Source: Balaenoptera acutorostrata (lineage: Eukaryota; Chordata; Mammalia; Artiodactyla; Balaenopteridae). From it: 64,000 bases of DNA. The notes below the pieces were generated by a model. That model had not been told where the DNA came from. It did not search any database and was given only the letters and a program-made list of their open reading frames with translations. A program made the translations under genes and the position numbers. Within the stretch, counting starts at the first letter, position 1. Each line of letters begins with the position of its first letter. The stretch lies in contig NC_080067.1 in NCBI RefSeq assembly GCF_949987535.1, positions 45,506,910 through 45,570,909 of the forward strand, read 5' to 3'. Positions 1 through 12,450 of the stretch are shown one piece after another.

Positions 1-1649
1 CACAATTAAATGTTTCTTATATCAGTGTAGACTGGATATTTTATATGTACAGCTAATGTGTTTATTTTTCTCAGAAAAAAAAAAGAAGAAGAAGAAGCTG
101 CCACAAAGCCAATCGAGTGTCAGATTTGATGTTATCTTAGAATTAAAGAAACAGGATGCTTCACTGTTTTTGTCCACGAACTTTCAGCACAGTGCCTTGT
201 GTACAATCCTTGAGTTACGACCCCCCTCCTAAACAGCCTGTCCTCCCTTGGGTCCTAGAGTAATGTAGAGATGGCTTATCACAAAGGTATATCAGGACAG
301 TATAGTCACTGCTGCCCAAGACCAGCTATATAATTTGCAGATCCAAGCGCAAAATGAAAATATGGGGACAGTCATTCAGAAATTATAAGAATGTCTACAG
401 AGTGACAGCAGAACATTAAGCCAAGGATGGGCCTTTCCAAGCCTAGGACACTGTGCAGCTTCCCAGATCTCTTGTGCATAAGCCAGCCCTCTGCTGGCCA
501 AAGGAGCAGGTTGTGCTGAGCTGCAAATGTCATACAAGTCCTCACACTCCCCAGAGGCCATCCCTCCCTCACACGTCAAGCTTTCCTCAGCCTCATTCCC
601 GCAGCTATGTCCCACCATACCTTCTTGCATGACGTATTCATTCTACACATACTCAATTAACCCATTCTGTCCTGAGGAAGGGTGATGAGAGTCTTTGGGC
701 AGTGTGAAGGCTCAGGAGACCTCCCAGTGTGGATCCAGGCAACCTGGCCCCCACCCTGGGCCCCTGCCAGTTTGGGCATCTTCTCCTCATCGATTTTGCT
801 TCTTGTTCCCCGTTTTCCTCCCTCTTACTCTCCAGGTATCTTCTGCTTTAGAGTTAGCATCTCTGCCCCACTCTCTCAGGTCCTTCTTTCTCTCCATCCC
901 ATGTTCCAATCATTTTCTCCCATAAAACCAACACTCAACAGTAAACTCAGTAAAGATTTTCAGCATGAGTAATTGACCTATAAGTCAGAATTCTTCTCTG
1001 TGTGAACCATAGCACAGTCCCTTGCGTTAACAAGTTACTAGACCGACTTCTGAGCCAGCCTTCCTTCATTTGGAGCATGGTGCTGATGCCTGAGCTTTCT
1101 TTCTCTGGCACTGGACTAGAATTTCTCCCCCTGAAATGATTACTATTAAATCGTTGCCTTAACTCAAACTGCTGAGTTCATAATCACATTTTTTTTTCTG
1201 GGACTGTGACTTTGAAATAGAAAACACTTTCAAAATCGATGATTTTTTAGGAGAGAGAGTGTTAAGGAACCAAGAGTCTAAGAAATGTAAGAAGCCGGTT
1301 TTGAACTGCTTCCATTTTCCCCAACAGGCCATTCACTCCCCTGGGAGGGGGTGACGGAGGGGGTGACAGGCAGTTCCACACCAGGAGAGTGGAACCTTCC
1401 ACACCAAAAAGTATGTGTGATCTTATCAGCTAATTGGTTGGCTTCATGAAAATTGTCCAGAACAATCCTTTTTTGACAGCTCAAGCTTGACCAGGTACAT
1501 TCCATGGTTGAAGATAATTGGAACTGCAGATGTCACTAAAATCTAATATTTCACAAGGACTCCGGAGTTGAACTTTGAAAAGTTATTAGCCATTGCAGAA
1601 TTCTCTCATGCTGCTGCAATGGTAAAATTTCCTTTTCTGAATCTCTTTG
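1..1649. other. Unassigned non-coding sequence
   Basis: No recognisable gene or well-defined repeat. The only low-complexity feature is an A run followed by (GAA)n at about 75-97. Short open frames on both strands have no recognisable domain, and their starts and ends do not fit splice signals well. Confidence 0.5.
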
Positions 1650-1785
1650 ATTATCTGCTGAGTCTGCAGACATATCATTCCTCACAAGGCTGTGGGGATG
1701 ATTAAATGGGCAAATGTGTATAAAGTGCTTGGCATACTCCCTGGAACATAGTAAGCCCTCAATAAATGTTGGCTGTTATTCCTAT
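1650..1785 (+). repeat. MIR SINE 3' part
   Basis: The stretch reads like the 3' half of MIR: a GGGGATGATTAAATG block, then a decayed 'TGCTTGGCATA...CCTGGAACATAGTAAGC' block, then CTCAATAAATGTTGG. MIR is an ancient tRNA-derived mammalian SINE. Divergence is high, so the edges are approximate. Confidence 0.75.
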
Positions 1786-1924
1786 ATGCTCCTTTAGTTT
1801 GAAATGACATTAATTGCTGTGACAGCCAGAGTACATCGAATCATTCTGCTGCTGTTCAAGGCAGTTTCTTCACACGAGTGCTGATGTTTACATGTTAATT
1901 TAGTTTCTAGCTAAGGAAAGAGTC

Positions 1925-2290
1925 AGGTTTGGATTCAAAATCCAGGTTAATCAGTTATGCTATGAACAGTGGTTCTTATCCAGGGTCAATTTTATGCCCC
2001 AGGGGACACTTGGCAATGTCTGGAGACATTTTTAGTTGTCACAACCCAGGGAGGTGCTACTGGCATTTAGTACATAGAGGCCAAGGATGCTTCTAAATAA
2101 CCTGCAATGCACGGGACAGGCCCTCCCCTCTCAACAGAGTCTATCTGGTCCCAAGTGTCAGGAGTGCCAAGGCTGGGAAACAAACTGTGAGAGACTTTGG
2201 TGGGATGCTTAATCTCACTGGGCCTCAGTTTCGTCATCTTCAGAAAAGAAAAGAAATATCCTACTTGCACGGTTGCTATAAATAATAGAA
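1925..2290 (+). repeat. MIR SINE split by a MER5A insertion
   Basis: The left part (about 1925-1976) and the right part (about 2189-2290, with GGGCCTCAGTTTCGTCATC) read as successive segments of one MIR core. The MER5A element lies exactly between them. This order implies the hAT element landed in an existing MIR. Confidence 0.6.
1977..2188 (+). mobile_element. MER5A-like hAT DNA transposon remnant
   Basis: It begins with the hAT-type terminal CAGTGGTTCT and contains the MER5A landmarks CAATGTCTGGAGACATTTTT, GTTGTCACAAC and TGCTACTGGCATTTAGTA. It ends in a decayed inverted terminus near GGGAAACAAACTG. It is non-autonomous, has no transposase and is about full length for the family. Confidence 0.85.
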
Positions 2291-3261
2291 ATAAATATAA
2301 AGGGAAAGCGCCTCAGTGGGATCCCCAGCACACAGACACCCAGCCTTGACACCAGTAGTCATGGAAATGGTGGTGTGTTCTGTCTGTTCCTCTACAACAG
2401 GAGAAGTGTTCATTCTCCATGAACACTTGGGCAAAGAGAGAGACTCAGAAACCATTTAGGCTTTTTTATTACCAGGAAAAGAAAATGCTCTTCTCCTTTT
2501 GTTTCCCGTTTGAGCTGTTTAGACGTGTCTAGAACACTCTGCTGTGCTCACTCTTTTCCATCCCTTCCCAAACACACAAGAGTCCAAGTTGTCCATCCAC
2601 GTGGACTTGAAGCAACTTTTCTGTTCCGTTATTTATTCAGTTTTCATTGACACTGTGTCTCTCTGCCTTAGTTAGGGCAATGCCTTCAGAGAGAAAATGA
2701 TCTTTTGGGGCGCTAATAAGACACAAAGTCTCCACAGGCCATGGAGCTGAGCCTCCTTGAGCGGTCTGTGTGCTCCTGCCCTGGGGTCCTGTCCCAGCAC
2801 TTCAACACTGAACACGCTATATCCCCCCACCCTCCCGACTAACACACCTCCCTGTGACTTCTTGATCCTGCCACAGACTGTTTCCTATCATCATTGCTTT
2901 CTATTTTTTTGATGAAATGTATCTGAAAGGCAGGGTGAAGGCCAAGTTGGCAAGTATTTACCTGATTCTGGATTTCTTGTTAGTGATGTCAAGCAACTGT
3001 GGGTTCCTACTGGGAAGAACCTCAGAATGTTCTCATGTGGGCGACTAAAAAGGCCATACAGGCAGGGTTTTCCTCTGGGGGGGCAAATGAACCTTACTGT
3101 GAATCTTTCTAGGTCCCCTGAAGAGAACAAGGTATATCATCAGAAGTGCATAAGCCAGCTTGGTCTTTATCAGAAGGGAGAGCTGAGGGAGAAAGTTATC
3201 TACCGTCTAATATGCTGTTTCCCAGCAGGAAATGGCTTTAATATAAGAGACATCATGCTCA
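2291..3261. other. Unassigned non-coding sequence
   Basis: No gene or clear repeat recognised. Short open frames here are not supported by start context, splice sites or domains. Confidence 0.45.
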
Positions 3262-3395
3262 GGCTTCATTTAGCATTCGCTCAATGAAGGACTGTTACCC
3301 AATGCCAAGCGCGCTCAGTGTGCTGTGCTGGGCACAGGGTACGACTGTGAACAAGCCGCGTCCCTGCTCTCAGGGTGCTCGTGCTGATCTGCTCA
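3262..3395 (-). repeat. L2 LINE 3' end remnant, antisense
   Basis: The 'GCTCAATGAAGG...GTGCTGTGCTGGGCACAGGG...GTGAACAAG' order resembles the reverse complement of the L2 3' end. It is strongly diverged, so family assignment is tentative. Confidence 0.45.
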
Positions 3396-6300
3396 CTCCT
3401 CCTGAAGTTCCTCCTACCCTGGTGCCTTGGACCATGAAATTATTTGCTGAGTCTTTTCCAAGGAGCTGATCCAACCTTACCCGAAATATCCTCTTTACAT
3501 ATTTTGATCAAAGCACTTCCTTGATTGTTCAAAGTCTGTTCCAAATCTACCTCCTCTGCAAAACCTGCCCCAGGTCGTGAGTGTGCTCCACACTCCCGCA
3601 AAGTTTAACTTTCTTCACCAGTCCTTTGCCATCCCCTTCATATATATACAAAATGTAACCTACACATTCATGTAAAATTCAGCCTCCTTATGCCGTGAAT
3701 TAGGCACAAGGCATAACCATAGACACCTAGTGAACTGAGGCTGGAAGCACTGGGGAGGGGCACTGAGCTAAGCTGCTCACCAGCTGGGGAGGGCCTGGGA
3801 GGACTGGCCCAGTTATAGACGGTGCCCCCGAGAGGGCAGCGGGGCAGCCCGAGTACAATGCACACAGGCCCACTTCCCTGTGCCTATTCTTGGCATATCC
3901 AGCAGGTGAACGAGACGTAACAACTGGGAATCCAGGCGATCTTTGAAAGTCAAGGCCAGACTCATAGCAGTTGTCTTTGGAGGAGACCTGTCCACGCATA
4001 ACAAGACCTGGTCCACTGTCCTTAGGTGTGGCGTCAGTAATCAAACCTCCAGAAAGAACTGGCAAGAACTATCTCTAGAAAGATCGATAGGAATTGAGAG
4101 CAGGATAAAGAGGGAGGAATGATGCATTCAAGCCATATCAGTAAAGGAGAACCTAGGAAAAAACTCAGTCCCAAAGGCTGGGCAGGTTCCAATTAGGATA
4201 TGCTGCAGGGGTGTCTGGGGCACACCCAGGTCTCATTGGCAACGATAACTCACACTCACAAGGAAGTAGCAGCAGGGATCAAGGAGAGACAGTGAAGAGC
4301 ACACAGTGGTAGCAAGGCCTGCGGTGCTCAAGTTTGGAAGCGACTTTTTCCCAGCAGCACCCGGAGGGAAGAGGAGGACACTCTTGATGCAACCCCGTAT
4401 CAGATCAGACGAGCCCAGAACAGAGCCCTGGCCGCAGATGTGGGTCTGTGCTTTAGGGAGTCTGTGCTTCGGAGGGCCTGGCTTCAGGGCTTAAGAAGGG
4501 CGGAGGTTGAGCTGGAGGAAATAGCAGAGAGGCAGCTGATTTGTACGTCTTTAGATGTGCAGAGACAGAAATGTTGAACTTGTTGGTTGGACGTGCTTGT
4601 ATATCTCCTCTCCAAGATTGAAAGACTGTTAAGATTACAGGGCACAGCTTCTCTGTGCTCTGCAAAATCCTATGTTTGCTATGGCCAATGATAATGGTGA
4701 GGAGGAAAATGGCATATATTAAATTATGCAGTCTGTAAGTTAAGAAAAAGCAGAGCTACAGATATATTCCAATGCTTCCCTGAATCACTCATACATGTGA
4801 AAGTAGCAAAGGATGACACCACCCCCAGCTATGCATGATGAGTTCATTAGCTTGAGTGTATGTCAAATCATGGTCTTTGTTTCTCACACTCTAAAACTAG
4901 TTACCCGAAGTAAAAGGGACACGATGTGCATCACTGTGAAATCTTTGGGGACTGTGTCACCAAGGACCAAGGAACTGCCCTTGAGCCTGCATGGAATTGG
5001 TCTATACCATGGGTTTGAACAGCTCTGCTGAGAGCAGTTCAGGAATGCTGCCAGCCCTAAACAACTTCACTTATGAGCTAGCGCCAGTTTTACTTTCACA
5101 AAAATCCTCCCCAGCACACCCGAGAGAAAGCAGAGGTCCCTTACACTTGGAAATTAAAACCAATGCAAAGAGTAGTGAGACCTGCCCACTCTTGCCCATG
5201 ACAGAAAACTTAGAGTCAGGTCTGGGCTCAGAAGAGTGATTTAATGTTTACATGCAGAATCTACGTGCTTCTCTGGATATGTAGGGTGCCAGGCTCTAGA
5301 AGGCTTTACCCTTTACCATTCTTCCTTTCAAAAATAATCTTCCAAAGAAACAGATGTTAGTTTCTTCTATCTACATCAAAGTTCAAGAGCAGGAAATTAC
5401 TCAGATTATACTGAAGATAAACAGCGTTATTCTGTTCGGTTCTTCAAATAATCTTCTATTTAAATCATAGCTAATTACTATTTAGCAAATTAAACTCATT
5501 GAATACTTCAGAAATGTCTATTTCGCTGTCAGAATGAATGCTTTAGGGATCTCCTGTGGTGAGGAGCCTTCTTTCTTCATTATATAGAATATTATCTAGT
5601 TGGCCTGAACTGCAACAAAGATTTTTCTTCAGATCCCTTAAAACAAACAAACAATACAAATCATTTTTGAAATGTCAATTCTTCAAGTAGACATTTCTTT
5701 AGCACAAGGAGTTTCTTGGGTAAAGCAGAAAGACCTTACCAGTATCTCTAGCTGTGGTTAGACCCTCAAACCACATGTCAGGAGGTTAGGAGTGGAGAAG
5801 GGACGCTTACGGAAAGGTGTGACCTGCTGGCTGGAATCAACTAGGGCCAGGCAGTGCTCTCTGAGAGAGCTGCTACCTGGGCTGTATGCTCCAAGCTCCA
5901 CAATCGTTCAGCCATCCAGCCTCCCTAAAACTCGAAGGAAGTCTTTTAACTAAAGATTTTAGAGAGTCAATAATGTGAATTCCTTGAGAAGAACTAAATC
6001 CACATTACGAATGAAATCTATTTATTAAACAGTTACTAAGTATAAAGCAAACACACTACACACACAATTGAGGCATGACTGCAGAGGGATTGTGCCCACC
6101 ATGTCTGTTATGGTACCAGCAGCACTGGCCTTAGACCCACGTGCTTTAGAGGGTCCCTCTCTGGCCATCCTCTAGCCATATTCCCAGCCATATCCCCCAC
6201 CTCCCACAGCAAGGAGTTCAAGGGGCCAAAGGGCCTTGTCCACCTAGAACCCAAGCCCTCCCTTCTAGGCAATGATTCAGGTACTCAGGACCCTAGAATT

Positions 6301-8379
6301 TCCTGCTCAAGTGATCCCAGGCCTACATCACTGACCTACACGGGTCTCTACCCCCGTCCTTCCCCCAAGGGCAGACTGTGCCTCCAGTGTGTGTGCTCAG
6401 AGGTCCAAGGAGTGACCGGTGGAGGGGGGCTGTTGACACAGAATGTGGACAAAATTTGGACATATAGTACCGTAAGGGCGGAAGCCCAGGGAGGGCCACA
6501 CATATACACACAAGGCCCCATGGTGCAGGGCGGGAACAGAATGGAGTCAGACTGCAGGCTGAGGACCAGTGAGCCAGCTTTCTGTCCTACAGAACCCTAC
6601 ATTTGAACTTAATCTTCCAGGTAGTTATGAAGGTATATTTGTTAAGACAGCAGGATGGGACATATTCATTTAACAGTTTACCAGCCTAATTGAGGACTTC
6701 TAAATATTTAGACATATGGTGTGTGGGCCTCCATCTGTCCTCCTGTCCTGGGGCCCAACAGTGTTGCAGAGTGGGAGTGCCTAGGGACATCTCCAGTGCT
6801 GGTGAGGATCCTCTTTTTACAGCATCACCTGTGTCTGCACACCCTGCTAATCTACTTCCCAATCACGTCTCAGTCCTTCAGTTATACTGAACACAGACAG
6901 TTCTCAATGTGTACATCTGGGGTTGCTCAAAGGCCATTTTTGAAAGAAGAACCTTTATCAGATGTGTTCCTATTGCTCTAGTTATTTCACAAACCTGTGA
7001 AACCTCTAGGAATTGGAGCAGGAACATTATCCAATAAATCTCATCTGCCTTTTTTGTCCACCTCATCCTCGTTTGAACCCATAGCTTTTGTGCTATCGCT
7101 AGCTACGCAAAATCTCTGCTGGACAACAGCATTCTCACCCAAATCTGCATCCCCATAAATTGTCCTAGTCTGCCCTTCACCCACAACTTTGTTATAAAGT
7201 CCCATTTCCTCATTGAAGATGATTTTATCCAAGTGAAAGAAAAGGAGTCTGCAGACACTAATTCATACTACAGCACGAATGACTGATAGTTTCCTTCTCA
7301 CGTTTTCAATTGCAATTGACTATTTCAAAAAACTCTAGTTGAACAAAGCGAGTAATTTCAGCTGCCAGCTATTATAGGCATATTTTAGGAACAACATAGA
7401 TAAGAATTTTTTTTTAATTGGTGAAAATTTTTATTAGCAAAAATTTATTAACACTGATGAAATATATTTTTAATTTTATAAATTATCTATTTATAATTAA
7501 GACCAATACAGTAAAATATCCCATATAATAAATAGCCTCGTAAAAGAAAATAGACTAATTTAAACTTAATTAGTTAGTTACTGGATCAATAACACTGACT
7601 GGCAGAGGAGAAACTTACTTTCTCAATACTGAACATTGCCCAAAGGATTCTATTGATGAACTGTTTCCTCTAACTCCCAATTTAATTCTCACAGGATATG
7701 ACTTCAGAATTTGGTAATTAAATTTGAATCATGACTGTCTCTGCTCTTCAAGGCTTCCTGAAGGTGATTTCAACCCAAGAGAGTTAATTTTAAATTTAGA
7801 GAGGGCTTGTTGGCAAATGTGTTATGAGGGGGAAAAACCCCTCTTATGGTTTTATAATATGTCTAACACCCTGTCAGAGATCCAAAAAATGGAGCAAGGA
7901 AGAAAATGCTTTTATTCTTCTGACTGCAATCAGGAGAGCACCCTAGACCTGAAAATCAGAGCACCTTGGCATCGTGGTTTCGCCTTGGACTTGTGTAGGG
8001 AGGAGTAGACATGTTACAGAGGGAGTGATTTTCCGGTCGGGATGCTTCTCTCATGAGAAAGTCTCCATCGGTCAGGAACAGGGAGACAAACGGTTTGGCT
8101 AATCAGTTACGAAACAAAGATGGGCATTGGGAGAGTCTGTGTCTGTCCCTGTTATAGGTAGACAAGGGAGTCATCTATGTGCCTTGTCTAAGTCACATGA
8201 GGAAGGGTGGTCCTTTACAGTAAGCCATTTCCAGGAACACAAAAGGGGAGGGAGATTTCTTAACTATCACTGTTTTCAGGAGTGCAGGGCTCATGGGAAG
8301 TTCAACATTGTCCATCCATTTGTAGAAGTGCGCATTTTCTTAACGCACTCCTGTTCTGTTTCCTGCCGATCCTTCCCTA
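3396..8379. other. Unassigned intergenic or intronic stretch
   Basis: No gene is supported. The block 7380-7570 is extremely AT-rich. The rest is mixed sequence with short open frames (longest about 110 codons, 3727-4065 on the minus strand) that match no protein I recognise and overlap one another on both strands, which fits chance. Confidence 0.45.
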
Positions 8380-8756
8380 CACCCTGAGAGCAAGAGTCCG
8401 CTCAGCCCCTGCCCCTCACCGGCCTCGCTCTCTTTCCTCACACCAGGCCCACTCTCACCCCAGGGTCTCTGCTCTTGCTGGCCTCTGCCTGGAGTGTTCC
8501 ACCACCAGCCACTCTCCTTCAGATATTTTGCTGAAATGCTACCTTTTCTTTGAGATCTTCCCTCTCACATTGCCTATCTCCCTTCTTCGCTTTATTTTTC
8601 TCCTTGTGGAATGCACAGAATACTTTACTGATTTACCTACTTTATTGTATGTCTTCCCATTAGAATATAGATTTCATGAAAACAGGGATTTTTCACCCCT
8701 GTATCCCCAGCACCCGGCACATGCTAGGCTTGCAATAAGTTTTTGTGAATAGATAT
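8380..8756 (+). repeat. L2 LINE 3' end
   Basis: The order of motifs matches the L2 3' region: the TGCCTGGAGTGTTCC block, then TTCTTTGAGATCTTCCCTC, a TTATTTTTCTCC segment, 'AGATTTCATGAAAACAGGGA', and a CCCAGCACCCGGCACATGCTAGG end followed by a decayed 'CAATAAGTTTTTGTGAA'. A 156-codon open frame across it (8282-8752) is an artefact of the repeat. Confidence 0.85.
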
Positions 8757-9364
8757 GTTAAAACACTCAGTGTATGCTTTGCCTCACCTCCTACTATTAA
8801 AGCTATTTGTTACAACGATAGATATTCTTTTTTACACAGTATAACATGAATAGCATGACCTGGGAAGAACAGCATTCTATTTCTCTTCTGCTCAGTCTAA
8901 AAATATTTATTTTAAAACTTTAAAAATTTTTCTCATCATTATAACTAAAGATCCTAAAGACAGTATATAGCTACATATGTTCCAAATATCAACTTTCAGA
9001 ATTTTGGCTTTGTTACTCACTTGTCTAATTTATCTGAAAGAAAAGGGCAAGTACTCTGTACATTAAGAAAGGACCACTGATCCCTCAGTGTCTCCTGATC
9101 TGCAGGTGCCATGTTAACTATATGTCACACGAGGTCTGGGCTCTCAGGGTTAATCTCCTCCCTGCAGCAAATGAAAGTTGCACAATTTAATGAGAACTTT
9201 CGTCTCTATTTTCTTTTTTATCTTTGGTGAGAGAAGCAAGCATAACGGCATTTCCCTGAACTTCTTATAATCCTGCAGAAGGTTTAGGTTCCCAGAGAAT
9301 GAGGAGGAGAAAAATATTTTTTAATGAAAAAGAAGGGGAAAATTAATTCTCAGGTGAGGTTTCT

Positions 9365-9700
9365 TTATTTTACTTTTTATTGTAAAACTAACATCATCGC
9401 AAGTAAAAGAATATTTTCAAGCCTTTGGAGAGTCTATGGCCCTAACAAAGATTGATTTCATTATTTCATATTTTCTTCTAGTTCCCGATCACAAGCACCT
9501 GTCATTTTTCATACAGTTGCAATCATAGCATAGATAACATTTTGTATTTTTAGGGTTTTTTTTCCTGCTTAATGATAGTCTATAAACATTACCCACATTA
9601 TCTTAGCATTCTGAAAATTATCACATTTTTGTGCCTGAAGAATATTCCATTAGGTCACTGATGTACCACAGTTTACTTGTTCAGGGGTAGTTTCCCTTCC
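9365..9700 (-). repeat. Ancient L1 (L1M-type) 3' region, antisense
   Basis: Contains the pattern GAATATTCCATTAGGTCACTG then GTACCACAGTTTACTTGTTC, typical of the antisense of old mammalian L1M 3' regions. Strongly diverged and fragmentary. Confidence 0.6.
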
Positions 9701-9993
9701 TTCTGGGCTACTTCCCTCGACTCTTCTTTTCACTGGACCTGTTGTCAGTTGGACTTTGAAAAAATCTTCCAATTTAGTTACCTGACTTGACATAACTTGG
9801 CGTTACCCAAACTATGTTCCGTAGACCTTCCCATGTGCTACTAGTAGGTGTTCTGTGCTAGGTCAGGGAAAGGAGGTTGGGAGGCTGTGAGAAGGGGAGC
9901 CTGTCCACAAATGTATTTAATAGACACATCTTGGAGTTTGAGTATCACATTAATATATTAAAGGTTCTGAGAGATCTTTCAGAAAAGGCACTT

Positions 9994-10090
9994 TTTTTTG
10001 GAAGTATGGTTGATTTACAATGTTGTGTTAGTTTCAGGTGTACACCAAAGTGATTCATATATATATTCAGATATATAGATATGCATTCTT
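9994..10090 (-). mobile_element. Very short L1 3'-end insertion (about 97 bp)
   Basis: The insert starts with a poly(T) run (the element's A tail on the other strand) and reads as the antisense of a cetartiodactyl L1 3' end (TTGATTTACAATGTTGTG, TTAGTTTCAGGTGTACACC, GTGATTCATATAT). It is bounded by a perfect 13-bp target-site duplication, AGAAAAGGCACTT, at 9981-9993 and 10091-10103. Extreme 5' truncation during target-primed reverse transcription explains the size. Confidence 0.9.
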
Positions 10091-10384
10091 AGAAAAGGCA
10101 CTTATATAACTTTAATCTAGCTCTCCCAAACTTTGATCATCAAGAACTCTTCCTGGACCACATGGTGACCATCTAAGGAAGCGAGCATTCGGCTTCCCTA
10201 GAACCTGGTGCAGAAGCACTGCTCTAACCGCTCTCTCTAACTGGAGTCCTGCTAGTCCGGAGACACGTTCCTCATCTTTAGTTCTTGGTCAAAAGCAACT
10301 CTATGCTCCCCATTGATTTCATAGCTAGACTTTCAAAGGAGCAAATGGAAGCCCACGTTGTCCTGGTTTAGCACAGGGAGGTGC

Positions 10385-10515
10385 TCAGGGGCTAAGAGGT
10401 CTTGTTTCTGCTCCCAACCTTGTTACTATCTTTCTCTGTGATTTTAGGCAAATCACCGCCACCTCTGCCCCACTGCTCACTCTGTCTATAAAAAGAGAGG
10501 GTCTGGATTAGAACA
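10385..10515 (+). repeat. MIR-like SINE remnant
   Basis: Contains CTCCCAACCTTGTTACTA, then 'CTGTGATTTTAGGCAAATCAC' and a CTGTCTATAAAAAGAGAGGG segment, in the MIR core order. Weak match. Confidence 0.5.
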
Positions 10516-10779
10516 TTTCTGGAAGGGTAAGGCTGAACCCTGTCCCTACAGTCTGCACACGTGCCTGGGGAGATTGTAGGAAGATAGGGCGTAGCCCTCT
10601 GAGTGTCGCGTGGAGCCTCCAGGAAGAGGATGCTGGATCTCGCACAAGGAAGCTTCCACAGGAGCCCAAACCCTCCAGCACAGAATATACATTATTCTCA
10701 ATAGCAGGAGACATTCTCAATGGCCACCAGTGATCAAAAATTTCTCTTTTCTATTTCCTTTCCTGCTTAATTTCCTCTG

Positions 10780-10955
10780 TTGTCTTGCTGCGAGGTATCT
10801 TAAGCAACTCACTTCACTTCTCTAAACCTCAGTTACTTCACCTTTCTCAGCCTCAGTTTCCTCATCGTTAAAATAAAAATAATCCAACCTCTCAATGAGA
10901 TAACATATTTAAAAGACCTAGTACATAGTGAACACTCAATAAATATTAGTTTTCT
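10780..10955 (+). repeat. MIR SINE
   Basis: Core sequence CTTCTCTAAACCTCAG, then CAGCCTCAGTTTCCTCATCG, ATGAGATAACAT and 'TAGTACATAGTGAACACTCAATAAATATTAG' match MIR in order. Part of the core is locally duplicated (two CCTCAGTT blocks). Confidence 0.85.
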
Positions 10956-11554
10956 TTCCTTCCCTTTTCTTTACCATATTAAGTGAATACTGAGTGTCTG
11001 AAGAAGATACTGCTAAGGTTGAATAATTGCCAGGAAAGCCAGATGAGCATGAAATGACTTCAGGAGAGACCTCAGCTCCAGCTCAGAAACATGAGAAAGC
11101 GGCTGGTGCATCTCGTCAGAGTTCAGCTGCTTGATTACTTCATGCCCATTTATACTTGGGTTACAGTGATGTCAGTGAACTACCAAAAAAAAAATCAACG
11201 AGTTTAAATGAATTTGTGGATGATAAATTCAAAACAATAGATGACTGGGCTATATACTAAATCTTTGAAAATCTAGATCTTAGAAGGAAACTATGTACTT
11301 CTCCTAGACATCCCCAGAGGACATTATCACAAAGAAATGACTGAAATGGACTGACCATCTGGTGACCTAAGCACACCAGACAAAGCATGTAACCTGAGCA
11401 CGACCCTACTTGAGCTGGGTCCCTTGGCAACTGCAGTTATTTCTACCAACACGATCCTTATAAAATTCCCTTTGGGCTCAAATTCCACAACTGACATTCA
11501 AACTATTGTTTCATTTGTATATTCCACTGATGCCTTCAATTTCAGATGGTGCTG

Positions 11555-11974
11555 ATGAAAGAGAAAAACAAATACCATATGCTAACACATATATATGGAA
11601 TCTAAAAAAAAAAAAAAAAGGTTCTGAAGAACCTAGGGGCAGGACAGGAATAAAGATGCAGATGTAGAGAATGGACTTGAGGACATGGGGAAGGGGAAGG
11701 GGAAGCTGGGACGAAGTGAGAGAGCCGCATGGACTTAAAAATACTACCAAATGTGAAATAGATAGCTAGTGGGAAGCAGCCGCACAGCACAGGGAGATCA
11801 GCTCAGTGCTATGTGACCACCTAGAGGGATGGGATAGGGAGGGTGGGAGGGAGACACAAGAGGGAGGGGATATGGGGATATATGTATATGTATAGCTGAT
11901 TCACTTTGTTATAAAGCAGAAACTAACACACCACTGTAAAGCAATTATACTCCAATAAAGATGTTAAAAAAATA
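11555..11974 (+). mobile_element. 5'-truncated L1 3' end, cetartiodactyl type
   Basis: The insert carries the L1 3' UTR: an A-rich tract at 11605-11620, the G-rich segment GGGGAAGGGGAAGGGGAAGC, then AGCTAGTGGGAAGCAGCCGC, GTTATAAAGCAGAAACTAAC and the terminal 'ACTCCAATAAAGATGTTAAAAAA'. An 11-bp direct repeat AGATGGTGCTG flanks it (11544-11554 and 11975-11985), marking target-primed insertion. No ORF2 sequence is retained. Confidence 0.93.
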
Positions 11975-12013
11975 AGATGGTGCTGGCTTAAGTCGTTCCT
12001 TCCTCCTTATTCT

Positions 12014-12450
12014 TAATATAATTTTTTTATTGAAGTATAGTTGACTTACAATGGTGTGTTAGTTTCAGGTGTACAGCAAAGTGATTCAGATATATATATA
12101 TACATATATATGTATGTATATATATTCTTTTTCAGATTATTTGCCATTACAGGTTATTACAAGATATTAAATATAGTTCCCTATATTCCCTGTGCTATAC
12201 AGTAGGTCCTTGTTATTTATCTATTCTATATATAGTAGTGTGTATCTGTTAATCCCAAACTCCTAATTTATCCCTACACCCCTTTTCCCCTTCGGTAACC
12301 ATAAGTTTGCTTTCTATGTCTGTGAGTCTATTTCCGTTTTGTAAATAAGTTCATTTGTGTCATTTTTTTAGATTCCACATATAAGTGATATATGATATTT
12401 GACTTCCTCTGTATGACTTACTTCACATAGTATGATAATCTCTATATCCA
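12014..12450 (-). mobile_element. L1 3' end, antisense (copy A of an adjacent pair)
   Basis: Reads as antisense L1 3' end: TTGAAGTATAGTTGACTTAC, TTAGTTTCAGGTGTACAGC, CTGTGCTATACAGTAGG, CCACATATAAGTGATAT, ending at TATGATAATCTCTATATCC. It begins and ends at TAATATAATTTT-type sequence (12014 and 12451), consistent with a target-site duplication. Contains a (TA)n stretch at 12090-12125. Confidence 0.88.

Noticed and set aside
8282..8752. 156-codon open frame
   Set aside because: Lies across an L2 3' end; non-ATG start and repeat-derived sequence explain it.
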